Shown in pieces: positions 1 to 8,396 of a stretch of 64,000 bases of DNA (position 1 is its first letter; every line of letters starts with the position of its first letter). Under the pieces are notes generated by a model that saw only the letters and a program-made list of their open reading frames with translations, was not told the DNA's origin and made no database searches. The position numbers and the translations under genes are program-made. Source of the stretch: Lachnospiraceae bacterium (GTDB lineage: Bacteria; Bacillota; Clostridia; Lachnospirales; Lachnospiraceae); contig JAIDPF010000069.1 of the NCBI GenBank assembly GCA_029062895.1, forward strand, positions 1 to 64,000, read 5' to 3'.

Positions 1-129
1 GTTTTTAATCTATTGATTTTTAAAATCAGAAATGTAAGTTATGAAAATTAGAAACATTAAAATAATGTAACTGCCAAGCCTCTGTATCTTTCCAATTGCA
101 ATCTATCCGCAAATGTTGTATAGTATTCC

Positions 130-177
130 TTGTCATTACATAATAACATAATAAAGTCTGGCTATAAGGTGTCAGAC
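130..177 (+). promoter_or_regulatory. weak candidate promoter and small hairpin upstream of argG
   Basis: TTGTCA (130-135), a 16-base spacer and TAAAGT (152-157) form a mediocre sigma-A-like promoter. A short inverted repeat GTCTG/CAGAC (156-160 and 173-177) follows. No clear ArgR box or T-box was recognised. The rest of bases 1-203 is AT-rich and shows nothing else. Confidence 0.3.
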
Positions 178-203
178 CTAAATAAAAAAGTGAGGTATGA
201 AAA

Positions 204-1421
204 ATGAAAGAGAAAGTAATTTTGGCTTATTCCGGCGGACTTGATACCACAGCGATCATTCCCTGGCTGAAGGAAAATTTTGATTACGAAGTTGTCTGTG
301 TCTGCATCGACTGCGGACAGGCAGAGGAACTTGACGGACTAGAGGAACGTGCTAAATCCTGTGGTGCTGAAAAGCTTTATATCCTTGACGTAACGGATGA
401 ATTCTGTGATGAATATGTCGTTCCCTGTGTTCAGGCCAATGCAATCTATGAGAACAAGTACCTGCTGGGTACATCCATGGCGCGTCCCCTGATTGCAAAG
501 AAACTGGTGGAGATTGCAAGAAAAGAAAACGCAACCGCCATCTGCCACGGCGCAACAGGAAAAGGCAATGACCAGATCCGTTTTGAGCTTGGCATCAAAG
601 CGCTTGCTCCCGACATTAAGATCATTGCCGCATGGCGTAATGAAAAATGGCAGTTTGATTCCCGTGAATCTGAGATCGAATACTGCCGCGCGCATGGCAT
701 CAACCTTCCGTTCTCTGTGGACTCCAGCTACAGCCGCGACCGTAATCTGTGGCATATCAGCCATGAAGGTCTTGAACTGGAAGATCCTGCCAACGAGCCT
801 AACTACGATCATCTTCTTGTCCTTGGCGTGACGCCGGAAAAGGCACCGGAAGAAGGGGAATATGTAACCATGACATTTGAAAAGGGTGTCCCTGCTTCTG
901 TCAACGGCAAAAAGATGAAAGTTTCCGATATTATCCGTGAATTAAACAAACTGGGCGGCAAGCACGGCATCGGCATCGTAGATATCGTGGAGAACCGCGT
1001 AGTCGGTATGAAATCCAGAGGCGTATATGAGACGCCGGGCGGAACGATTCTGATGGAGGCGCACCAGCAGCTGGAAGAACTGATCCTAGACCGTGAAACT
1101 ACAACAGCGAAAAAAGATATGGGACGCCTGATGGCAGATATCGTCTATGAAGGTAAATGGTTCACTCCGCTTCGTGAAGCCGTACAGGCATTTATCGAAT
1201 CTACACAGCAGTATGTCACGGGCGAAGTAAAGTTCAAACTCTATAAGGGCAATATCATCAAAGCCGGAACAACTTCTCCGTATTCTCTTTACAACGAGAG
1301 TATCGCTTCTTTTACAACAGGCGATCTGTATGACCATCATGACGCGGAAGGATTTATCAACCTGTTTGGTCTTGCCAGCAAAGTACGCGCCATGAAGATG
1401 CAGGAAGTCAATAAGAAGTAA
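204..1421 (+). CDS. argG: argininosuccinate synthase
   Basis: Joins citrulline and aspartate using ATP to make argininosuccinate, the penultimate step of arginine synthesis; cytosolic. The 405 residues match the family length. The N-terminal ATP pyrophosphatase loop AYSGGLDTT (residues 8-16) is intact, and the synthetase motifs (GATGKGNDQ near 115, [11 protein letters not shown] near 172) are present. The start is supported by a GAGG about 9 bases upstream. A small DUF1294 membrane-protein gene follows 21 bases downstream, probably on the same transcript. No argH or other arginine gene is in the window. Confidence 0.97.
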   Translation: MKEKVILAYSGGLDTTAIIPWLKENFDYEVVCVCIDCGQAEELDGLEERAKSCGAEKLYILDVTDEFCDEYVVPCVQANAIYENKYLLGTSMARPLIAKKLVEIARKENATAICHGATGKGNDQIRFELGIKALAPDIKIIAAWRNEKWQFDSRESEIEYCRAHGINLPFSVDSSYSRDRNLWHISHEGLELEDPANEPNYDHLLVLGVTPEKAPEEGEYVTMTFEKGVPASVNGKKMKVSDIIRELNKLGGKHGIGIVDIVENRVVGMKSRGVYETPGGTILMEAHQQLEELILDRETTTAKKDMGRLMADIVYEGKWFTPLREAVQAFIESTQQYVTGEVKFKLYKGNIIKAGTTSPYSLYNESIASFTTGDLYDHHDAEGFINLFGLASKVRAMKMQEVNKK

Positions 1422-1442
1422 GGAAAGGAAACAGCTTCAGCA

Positions 1443-1736
1443 ATGAAAGTCATTATAGCGATCATCGTCTATCTTCTGATCATTAATGTCGTAGGCTTTG
1501 CAGTCATGGGCATTGATAAATGGAAGGCAAAGCACCGCGCATGGCGTATTCCGGAACATACCTTGTTCACCATCGCCATCATTGGCGGAAGTCTGGGCGC
1601 CATCATCGGAATGTACACATTCCGTCACAAAACCAAACACTGGTACTTTGTTTATGGTCTGCCCACGATCCTTACGCTTCAGATCGTTGCCGCTGCCTAC
1701 CTGATCAGTTCCGGACAATTTACGATCATGTTCTGA
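1443..1736 (+). CDS. DUF1294 family small membrane protein
   Basis: A 97-residue protein with a hydrophobic N-terminal segment (about residues 2-22), a short cytoplasmic stretch with the family signature DKWKAKHRAWRIPE, then two more hydrophobic segments around GGSLGAIIGMYTFRHKT. This pattern identifies DUF1294, whose function is unknown. GGAAAGGAAA precedes the start, and the gene lies 21 bases after argG, which suggests co-transcription. A perfect 10-bp terminator hairpin follows. Family assignment is firm; the role is not inferred. Confidence 0.85.
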   Translation: MKVIIAIIVYLLIINVVGFAVMGIDKWKAKHRAWRIPEHTLFTIAIIGGSLGAIIGMYTFRHKTKHWYFVYGLPTILTLQIVAAAYLISSGQFTIMF

Positions 1737-1762
1737 CTGTCATCTGCGGCTCAGATCCAAAC

Positions 1763-1789
1763 GAAAAACGCCTGCTTTTGGCGTTTTTC
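1763..1789 (+). terminator. intrinsic terminator after argG-DUF1294
   Basis: GAAAAACGCC (1763-1772) and GGCGTTTTTC (1780-1789) form a perfect 10-bp stem with a 7-base loop. The arm ends in a T run on each strand, so it can serve both the plus-strand argG unit and the minus-strand spoVAE unit. Confidence 0.8.
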
Positions 1790-1876
1790 TATGTGAGACT
1801 TGAAGTTCTTTGCGATTGAAAATCTTTGATTTTTAATCTGACAGCCTTTGCTGTGAGCAATAGAACTTCTTCTCAC
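1763..1876. repeat. dispersed intergenic repeat, copy 1 (terminator-bearing hairpin element)
   Basis: The reverse complement of this stretch resembles 16408-16500. Both have an outer stem GTGAGA..AACTTCT / AGAAGTT..TCTCAC, an inner core CAGCAAAGGCTG, and a flanking GAAAAACGC..GCGTTTTTC terminator hairpin. This copy has an extra AT hairpin (GATTGAAAATC / GATTTTTAATC, 1814-1838). It looks like a non-coding structured repeat. Confidence 0.6.
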
Positions 1877-1910
1877 ATTACTGTCTCACGATTTTTTTGG
1901 ATATCCTATC

Positions 1911-2273
1911 TTATTTATACTTTGGTTCAAACACCCAGCTTGCCAGATAACCGAAGATCAATGCCGCGGAACATCCCACAGCCCCGGACTTAAATCCGCC
2001 GGTAAATAATCCCAGAAATCCATCTGACTCAAGTGCTTCCTTGATTCCTTTCATCAACACATGTCCAAAGCCGATCAGCGGAACACTTGCGCCTGCGCCT
2101 GCCCATTCCACAAACGGTTCATACCATCCGAGAAAACTTAAGAGCGCACCGGTACACACCAAAAGTACCATGATCCTTCCCGGCATCATCTTGGTCTTTT
2201 CCATCAATATCTGTACCAATGCACAAATCCCACCGCCTATGATAAATGCCCATACATAATCCATCATAATCAT
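1911..2273 (-). CDS. spoVAE: stage V sporulation protein AE (SpoVAE)
   Basis: A small polytopic membrane protein of the SpoVA channel complex, which moves dipicolinic acid into the forespore and out at germination. The sequence is hydrophobic with the family features AFIIGGGICALVQ at the N-terminus, GAGASVPLIGFGH mid-protein, and a Gly-rich end (GGFKSGAVGCSAAL). The tracked ORF starts at 2315, but GGAAAGG lies just before a run of Met codons, so a start at 2273 or 2267 is more likely (about 120 residues, the family size). It is separated from spoVAD by 6 kb and spoVAC is not seen. It lies downstream of ridA on the same strand. Confidence 0.88.
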   Translation of the reverse strand: MIMMDYVWAFIIGGGICALVQILMEKTKMMPGRIMVLLVCTGALLSFLGWYEPFVEWAGAGASVPLIGFGHVLMKGIKEALESDGFLGLFTGGFKSGAVGCSAALIFGYLASWVFEPKYK

Positions 2274-2379
2274 CATACCTTTCCATAAATAAACTGACAT
2301 TCTTAATATGCCCATTGAAAGAAATGATTATGTATGTTTTGAGTCATTTTACAAAATGCATATTTATGTTTTATTTTTG

Positions 2380-2757
2380 TTATTTAAGGAAGCCGATGAC
2401 CTCCACCTCGCAGAGCACTCCCTTGGGAAGTTCTTTGACTGCCACACAGCTTCTTGCAGGCTTCTCTGTGAAAAATTCTTCATAAACCTTATTAAATGCC
2501 GCAAAGTCACCCATATCCGCCAGAAAACATGTCGTCTTTACAACATTTTCATAACCGATACCGGCTTCCTTTAAAATTTCACCCGCATTAATAATCGCCT
2601 GTCTTGCCTGCGCTTCAATCCCTTCCGCCTCCACATTGCCGGTTGCCGGGTTGATCGGAATCTGACCGGAAGCAAATAAAAAATCTCCCGCTATGATCCC
2701 CTGAGAATACGGTCCGATTGCTGCAGGTGCTTTTTCTGTACTAATTTTCTTTAACAT
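2380..2757 (-). CDS. ridA: RidA family reactive enamine/imine deaminase
   Basis: Hydrolyses reactive enamine and imine intermediates released by PLP enzymes such as threonine dehydratase, protecting other enzymes; a cytosolic trimer. The 125 residues match the family. Signature segments AIGPYSQGI (residues 13-21), SGQIPINP, and C-terminal EKPARSCVAV with the substrate-binding Arg and CEVEVIGF are present. AGAGAGGAAA precedes the ATG. It lies between a small conserved gene and spoVAE, all on the minus strand. Confidence 0.95.
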   Translation of the reverse strand: MLKKISTEKAPAAIGPYSQGIIAGDFLFASGQIPINPATGNVEAEGIEAQARQAIINAGEILKEAGIGYENVVKTTCFLADMGDFAAFNKVYEEFFTEKPARSCVAVKELPKGVLCEVEVIGFLK

Positions 2758-2832
2758 GATGTTTCCTCTCTTTCTTCTTGATCTTTGATATCATCACCGC
2801 GACCGCTTATGCTATGCATCCGCATGCCGGGA

Positions 2833-3066
2833 TCATTCCGTGATAAAATCCACAGTCACATAAAATCCCCGGGGATTTTCCTGAATATCCACGACGGTTC
2901 CCTCTCTGGCTTTCAGCCGCTCCCGCAGGGTATAATTCCCGGACATTGCCAAAGACGGATCTATCGTATAATAATAAAAGCCCGGTAGTTCTCCCTCCGT
3001 CACCGTCACCTTATCCCCGATATTCAACAGTCCCTGCCGTTCCATTTTAAATTCCATGCTTCTCAT
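2833..3066 (-). CDS. small conserved-looking hypothetical protein
   Basis: About 77 residues, soluble and probably beta-rich, with segments GDKVTVTEGELPGFYYYT and GTVVDIQENPRGFYVTVDF. No catalytic motif is visible and I do not recognise the family. The tracked ORF begins at 3102, but GGAAAAGGAAG lies 8 bases before the ATG at 3066 (MRSMEF), which is a better start. It sits 48 bases after the SpoVB-like flippase gene on the same strand and upstream of ridA, so it is probably in their operon. The SH3-like alternation of short strands is only an impression. Confidence 0.6.
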   Translation of the reverse strand: MRSMEFKMERQGLLNIGDKVTVTEGELPGFYYYTIDPSLAMSGNYTLRERLKAREGTVVDIQENPRGFYVTVDFITE

Positions 3067-3114
3067 ATCACAGTCTTCCTTTTCCAAACAGCTTCCAATC
3101 ATGTTCCGGTCATC

Positions 3115-4722
3115 TTATTTTATCCACCGCTTCACAACCGGAACCGCCTTCAGCTCCTCTTTGGTAAATGCCTGAAGCAGATACAACATCAGCAGATATA
3201 CTGCCATCGCAGCCACGATCGCCCCCAGCATGGATAATAACATACTTTGACACAGCCGATAAAATCCCGAGTAGATCAGCACAGTGATCCCTCCCATGAT
3301 CACAGCCGCAGCTGCGGGCTTCAAGAACGTATTTTTCCAGTCAAACCGATAATCCAGCATCCTGCTGATGTAACGACAGTTCAAAATGCAGACCAGCATT
3401 GGGAACGTTACATTGCCGATAACGAGCGCATATTCTCCTAACTCCGTCCCGTACAACAACGCTGCCAGCAGCAGCACGTGAACCCCCAGAGAGATCCCCG
3501 CATGGATCACCGGAATCCGCATACGGTCACAGCTCTGCAAAATCGACGTGGAGAGAGTAGATAATGCGTAAAACACTACCGCAGCCGACCCTGTTGTTAA
3601 AAGTCCCACCGCCACATTATGATACTCATTGAGCCTTGGAAAAAGCACACCCATGATCGGATCCGCCAGCACAGCCAGTCCAACCGCCGAGGGAAAAGCA
3701 ATGATCATATTTGTCTTTAATACAATATCTATTTTATTCCTTACAGTTTTCCTTTCCTTCCTTGTATAAGAGCCTACGATCGACGGCATGGATGCCGCGG
3801 CCATCGCCGTTGCAACTGCCGTCGGAAGATTGATCATCTGGTTATACTGCGTATTGAAGATCCCCTGAATATCTGTCGTCTTAAGCTCATCCCATCCTTT
3901 CAACGTCATCATATGGCTGAATATCAGATCGTCCAGCGTATATCCCAGTTGATAGATCGATTGGCTTAAGATCACCGGAAGCACCGTAAAAAAGATCGCT
4001 TTATATAAGAGCTTATTTTCCTCCGAGGTAAGCCCCGCATCACATTTCAGTTCTTCCTGCCTGTCCCTACGATCTATCAGGAATAAAATCAGAAATAAAA
4101 TCAATGCGGACAATGCGCCCGCAAAAGTACCCAATGTACCGCCCATAGCGCCATAAGAAGCTTTTTGGCTATCCTGAGTACAAAGGGCAGCAAACTGCCC
4201 TGCTGCCATGACACTGACGATGGCATTGATGATCTGCTCAATCACCTGCGATACTGCGGTCGGCACCATATTCCGATGTCCTTGATAATAACCGCGGAAC
4301 GTTCCAAGAATAGCAACCGTAAAGGTCGTCGGCGCAAGAATCCGCAACGGCCGCTGCAGTCCCTCCTTCTGATACAGCACCGCCAGCATATCTGCGCCGA
4401 AAAAGAGAATCAGCGCTGCAGCCAGACCCGATATGGAGGCAAAGACCAGCGCTGCCACAAACAATCTGTGGGCATTACGATATTCCTTTTTGGCAAGCCT
4501 TGCCGACATCAAGCGCGAAACGGCAAGCGGCATGCTGTAAGAAGATAAGGTCAATGCAATATTATAGATTCCAAAAGATACGGAATACAAACCGTTTCCG
4601 GTGTTCCCCATAATATTCGCCATTGGAACACGGTAAATAAATCCAATGATCTTGGAGATCAAACCTGCCGCCGCAAGAATACTTCCTTGTAGCACAAGCG
4701 ATTTTTTCAACTGTTTTGACAT
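3115..4722 (-). CDS. SpoVB/MurJ-like polysaccharide flippase (MOP superfamily)
   Basis: A 535-residue integral membrane protein with about 14 hydrophobic segments. The N-terminus has the SpoVB/YtgP pattern LVLQGSILAAAGLISKIIGF and YRVPMANIMGNTGNGLYS. This family moves lipid-linked glycans such as lipid II across the membrane, and SpoVB acts in spore cortex synthesis. An AAAGGTAA site precedes the ATG. It heads a minus-strand group with the small 2833-3066 gene, ridA and spoVAE. The spore context favours a sporulation role, but a vegetative YtgP-like role cannot be excluded. Confidence 0.88.
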   Translation of the reverse strand: MSKQLKKSLVLQGSILAAAGLISKIIGFIYRVPMANIMGNTGNGLYSVSFGIYNIALTLSSYSMPLAVSRLMSARLAKKEYRNAHRLFVAALVFASISGLAAALILFFGADMLAVLYQKEGLQRPLRILAPTTFTVAILGTFRGYYQGHRNMVPTAVSQVIEQIINAIVSVMAAGQFAALCTQDSQKASYGAMGGTLGTFAGALSALILFLILFLIDRRDRQEELKCDAGLTSEENKLLYKAIFFTVLPVILSQSIYQLGYTLDDLIFSHMMTLKGWDELKTTDIQGIFNTQYNQMINLPTAVATAMAAASMPSIVGSYTRKERKTVRNKIDIVLKTNMIIAFPSAVGLAVLADPIMGVLFPRLNEYHNVAVGLLTTGSAAVVFYALSTLSTSILQSCDRMRIPVIHAGISLGVHVLLLAALLYGTELGEYALVIGNVTFPMLVCILNCRYISRMLDYRFDWKNTFLKPAAAAVIMGGITVLIYSGFYRLCQSMLLSMLGAIVAAMAVYLLMLYLLQAFTKEELKAVPVVKRWIK

Positions 4723-4757
4723 ATATGTTACCTTTTTTGCAGAGCTTCATTGATTCA

Positions 4758-4903
4758 CGGGCTTCGCCCTATGCTCTCTCCTGACATATCCGCAGTGCTG
4801 AGCTCGATTCCGCTTTGCTCCATCTCGCTCGCGGGCTTCGCCCTATGCTCTCTCCTGAAACCATATGCCGCCAGTAAGCAAGCTTCCTGCGGCATATGGT
4901 TTC
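4758..4903. repeat. intergenic repeat: 27-base direct repeat plus 15-bp perfect hairpin
   Basis: The 27-base unit beginning CGGGCTTCGCCCTATGC occurs at 4758-4784 and again at 4832-4858. It is followed by a perfect 15-bp inverted repeat, GAAACCATATGCCGC (4857-4871) and GCGGCATATGGTTTC (4889-4903). The tracked ORF over this stretch (4750-5028) is an artefact. The element fills most of the 370-base gap between the flippase and lipoprotein genes. Confidence 0.75.
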
Positions 4904-5095
4904 ACTCGCTCGCGCACTGCTCATTGCTTTTGCGTACATTATACCACAAACATAAAATTAGGCAACCAGCCCTTTTCCGTTTTTATCATAGACGAAAACC
5001 TGTAATTTATGCTATAGTTTATAAATAATTGAATAGCGCCGCCAAATATACCCATAATGTAATTAAAAATTCAATATCAAATGGAGGTAATGACT

Positions 5096-5632
5096 ATGAA
5101 AAAAATCAACACATTTTCAAAAATTCTTCTTTTATCTGCAGTAATCATCCTGTCAGCATTCTGCCTGTTCGGCTGCGGCGGCACAGAGGAAGAAAACGCC
5201 TTAGAAGACATGGCTCTTCTGGATGTTATTGATAAAATCTATGAAATAGCTCCCGTTGAACTGTCTATTTACAGCGACAACATGGACGTAACCGATCCCG
5301 ATACCATGTCCTACAACGCCGGACTTACCAATCTGAATAATGTAAAAGAAGCTGCTGTATCCGAGCCTATGATGTCCTCACAGGCATATTCCATGGTGCT
5401 GGTCCGCGCTAACGATGAAAGCGCCACTTCCAATATCGCTAATGAAATGAAGGCCGGAATTAATCCTGCAAAATGGGTCTGTGTAGCAGCCGATGACCTT
5501 CAGATCGTATCTTATCGCGACGTCATTCTGCTGTTCATGGTATCCTCCGACCTTTCCGAAACCGTAACCTCACAGGAAATCATCGATGCATTTCAGCAGG
5601 TCTGCGGCGGCGCTGAACTTGTCAGCTATTAA
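5096..5632 (+). CDS. lipoprotein, probably DUF4358-like
   Basis: The ATG at 5096 is chosen over 5081 because GGAGG lies 8 bases upstream. The protein begins with a lysine-rich signal peptide and a lipobox ending LFGC, so it should be a lipid-anchored surface protein of about 178 residues. The mature part, with its YNAGLTNLNNVKEA and NPAKWVCVAADDLQIV segments, resembles DUF4358 proteins, which often sit beside MBOAT and DHHW genes as here. Function is unknown; an accessory role in glycan acylation is inferred only from context. The MBOAT gene starts 89 bases downstream. Confidence 0.65.
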   Translation: MKKINTFSKILLLSAVIILSAFCLFGCGGTEEENALEDMALLDVIDKIYEIAPVELSIYSDNMDVTDPDTMSYNAGLTNLNNVKEAAVSEPMMSSQAYSMVLVRANDESATSNIANEMKAGINPAKWVCVAADDLQIVSYRDVILLFMVSSDLSETVTSQEIIDAFQQVCGGAELVSY

Positions 5633-5721
5633 GTACATCCCAATTGATACAATATAATAGAACCCTCTTATTGAATCATCATTTGCTTATCATATTATGA
5701 GAGAAAGGCCCCTATAACAAC

Positions 5722-7071
5722 ATGATATTTTCCAGCATTACATTTTTATATTTCTTTCTTCCGATCATTAGCCTTTGCTATCATATTATTCCAACCCGAT
5801 TTAAAAATGCATGGTTACTTATGGGCAGTCTTCTATTTTACATTCTGGGAAGTCCTGCCGGTCTTCCTTATCTTTTGGTCGTTTTACTGACTGGTTATTT
5901 CGGCGGTCTGCTCCTGAATGCATTGAACGAAAAAAAGCTGCTTTGCCGAATTCTTTTTTTCAGCTTTGTCTTTCTATGTATTGCGCTGCTTTTCTTCTTT
6001 AAATATTTTGAGCCGGATTCCCTGCCGGTGGGCATTAGCTTCTTCACTTTTCAGGCCGTGGGCTATTTGGCTGATATTTACCTTAACAGACAAAAGACAG
6101 AAAAAAATCCGGTTACATTCTTTACATTTATTATCTTCTTTCCTCAGCTTATCGCCGGACCGATCGTCCGGTTTCAGGATATCTCTGCAGAACTGATTTC
6201 ACGCAAGGCTACCCTTGACGATATCACTGACGGTCTGAAACGGTTTCTTCTGGGACTGTTTAAGAAGGTTCTAGTGGCTGACCAGCTATCCGGTGCGATC
6301 AGTTCCTGGGGGATGCCCTCGACTGTTGCGCTTCACTGGATGGTGGCCATCGCCTATACATTGCAGATTTATTATGATTTTTCTGCATATTCCGACATGG
6401 CGATCGGCATGGGAAGACTCTTTGGATTTCATCTGCCTGAAAATTTCAATTATCCCTACATTTCGAAGAGCATTACCGAATTCTGGCGTCGCTGGCATAT
6501 GACCCTTGGAAGCTGGTTCAGGGACTATGTCTATATCCCGCTTGGCGGAAGCCGCAGAGGGATCAAGCGGACGTGCTTCAATCTTCTGGTCGTCTTTGCT
6601 CTGACCGGTCTGTGGCACGGGATCGGATGGCAGTTTTTATCGTGGGGACTATTTTACGGAATCCTGCTTGTTCTGGAAAAATCCTTCCTGTTAAAGTGGA
6701 TGGAACGATGCCCGGCATGGATCCGGCGTTGCTATACTATGCTGATGGTCATTCTGGGCTTTGTAATCTTCCGCTCCTCCTCCCTGTCCGGCGCATGGAA
6801 CTTCCTGCAAGGTATGTCCGGAGTGTTATATCTCCCCCTGTGGGATCGGAATACAGCGTTTTACTTTAGGGATCTTCTGTTTCCACTCTGCCTGTTTATC
6901 CCATTCTGCACGCCGATCCTTCCGACACTCAGAGAACTATCGTCAAAAAATCAAAAGATTGCCAAAGCAGGTGCCATAATCAGCATCGCCGCTTATCCGC
7001 TGGTATTTCTGCTCTGTAGCGCATGGATCATCACGGAAACCCCGCAGCCGTTTCTATACTTTCAATTTTAA
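5722..7071 (+). CDS. MBOAT family O-acyltransferase (AlgI/DltB-like)
   Basis: A 449-residue polytopic membrane protein. Membrane-bound O-acyltransferases pass acyl groups across the membrane to extracytoplasmic glycans or teichoic acids. Diagnostic stretches are FFPQLIAGPIVRF near residue 150, YPYISKSITEFWRRWHMTLGSW near 250, YIPLGGSRRG, and LTGLWHG containing the catalytic His (about residue 299). Its length and motifs fit AlgI rather than DltB. AGAAAGG precedes the start. A DHHW gene follows 83 bases later. The acyl acceptor cannot be read from sequence. Confidence 0.93.
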   Translation: MIFSSITFLYFFLPIISLCYHIIPTRFKNAWLLMGSLLFYILGSPAGLPYLLVVLLTGYFGGLLLNALNEKKLLCRILFFSFVFLCIALLFFFKYFEPDSLPVGISFFTFQAVGYLADIYLNRQKTEKNPVTFFTFIIFFPQLIAGPIVRFQDISAELISRKATLDDITDGLKRFLLGLFKKVLVADQLSGAISSWGMPSTVALHWMVAIAYTLQIYYDFSAYSDMAIGMGRLFGFHLPENFNYPYISKSITEFWRRWHMTLGSWFRDYVYIPLGGSRRGIKRTCFNLLVVFALTGLWHGIGWQFLSWGLFYGILLVLEKSFLLKWMERCPAWIRRCYTMLMVILGFVIFRSSSLSGAWNFLQGMSGVLYLPLWDRNTAFYFRDLLFPLCLFIPFCTPILPTLRELSSKNQKIAKAGAIISIAAYPLVFLLCSAWIITETPQPFLYFQF

Positions 7072-7154
7072 TAAACTTAATCAAAAAGCGAATCAGATGA
7101 GGCGTAAATTGTACAAAAAAGTTTAAATCCAACAGAAAAAAAGAGGAATATCTT

Positions 7155-8393
7155 ATGAAACCAAAAAAGACCGATAACCATAAACCTGATATCCACCCAC
7201 AGACCACATGGCAAAAACCGCTGCAGCTTCTTATGCTTGCAGTCCTTTTCCTGTGCTGGCTATCGGTGGGACTATATTATTTTATCTCAGAACCAAAGGA
7301 TTATTCCTCTGCCGAAAGGCGTAGGCTTGCAGCCGCTCCTGTTCTTACTTTTTCTTCGATCAAAAACGGCTTCTATCTTTCCTCTATGGAGAACTATGTC
7401 AAAGACCAGTTCCCGGCAAGAGATAGCTTCCGAAATGTTAAAACAGCATCTTCCCTCTATGGATTCTTACGCCTTCAGGATAATGGTTATGCCATCAGGG
7501 ATGGACATCTTACTCTTATGGATATGACTCTAAATGATGCATCTGTCACATATGCCTGCACGCAGATGCAGTATCTTTATGATACTTATCTTGCGGACAG
7601 CGGATGTCGCGTCTATTACTGCATCATACCGGATAAAAACTATTATCTTCAGCTAACAGATCCCTCTTACCCGACGCTGGATTATGAGGCGATGGATATC
7701 CAGATCCATGAACTGCTGGATTTTGCTTCACCGATTAATATCAGCGATGATCTGACCCTTTCTTCTTTTTTTCAGACTGATACCCACTGGAAACAGGAAA
7801 TCCTTGTACCTGCGGCAGATACGATCCTCTCTGCCATGTCGGCAGAAGACCGGCTTACCTCTTCTACGGAGGAATATCGTGTTGAAACCGCTTTGGACAG
7901 CTTCCACGGCGTCCTATGCGGCAATATGGGGTGGAATATCCCATCGGAACCGATGCATTACCTAACCAATGACAGGATCCGATCAGCCGAAGCCAGTCAC
8001 CTCGAAAACCGTGACTGCAACACGGTCTATGATCCCTACTATCTGACCTATGACGGTCCGGGGGCTGATCCGTATTCCTTCTTTTTATCTGGCTCCAGCG
8101 CATTTATAACAATAAAAAATACAGCCGCTTCCCCTGCAGCATCTGAAACCAGCGCCGCAGGCGAACAGCCGTCTATCATGCAGTCCAGAGAGTTGATCGT
8201 CTTTCGTGACTCCTTCGGAAGCAGCATCGCCCCTCTTTTTCTGGCAGGTTATGATCAGATCACCCTGATCGACACCCGCTATATCAATCCTTCCTTACTA
8301 GGAGATTATATTACTTTTACGGATCAGGACGTACTTTTCTTATATAGTACGCTTCTCATCAATAGCAGTTACTCCTTAAAAGCGCCGTTGTAA
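7155..8393 (+). CDS. DHHW family protein (AlgJ/AlgX-like acetyltransferase partner)
   Basis: A 412-residue protein with one N-terminal membrane segment (about residues 24-46) and an extracytoplasmic domain related to the SGNH-like AlgJ/AlgX fold. DTHW (D209 onward) and RDSFGSS near residue 350 match the Asp-His and Ser elements of this superfamily. DHHW proteins accompany MBOAT acyltransferases and probably complete acyl transfer to a cell-surface polymer. AAAGAGG precedes the start. The stop is only 3 bases from the convergent spoVAD stop, leaving no room for a terminator between them. Confidence 0.85.
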   Translation: MKPKKTDNHKPDIHPQTTWQKPLQLLMLAVLFLCWLSVGLYYFISEPKDYSSAERRRLAAAPVLTFSSIKNGFYLSSMENYVKDQFPARDSFRNVKTASSLYGFLRLQDNGYAIRDGHLTLMDMTLNDASVTYACTQMQYLYDTYLADSGCRVYYCIIPDKNYYLQLTDPSYPTLDYEAMDIQIHELLDFASPINISDDLTLSSFFQTDTHWKQEILVPAADTILSAMSAEDRLTSSTEEYRVETALDSFHGVLCGNMGWNIPSEPMHYLTNDRIRSAEASHLENRDCNTVYDPYYLTYDGPGADPYSFFLSGSSAFITIKNTAASPAASETSAAGEQPSIMQSRELIVFRDSFGSSIAPLFLAGYDQITLIDTRYINPSLLGDYITFTDQDVLFLYSTLLINSSYSLKAPL

Positions 8394-8396
8394 AAC

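Noticed and set aside
339-831. ORFs opposite or out of frame within argG
   Set aside because: Shadows of the strongly coding argG frame; no independent start signals.
4758-4858. CRISPR-like direct repeat
   Set aside because: Only two copies of a 27-base unit, no regular spacing and no cas genes; better described as an intergenic repeat.
4750-5028. 92-residue ORF on the plus strand
   Set aside because: It reads through the direct repeats and hairpin and has repeated peptide segments as a result; not a gene.
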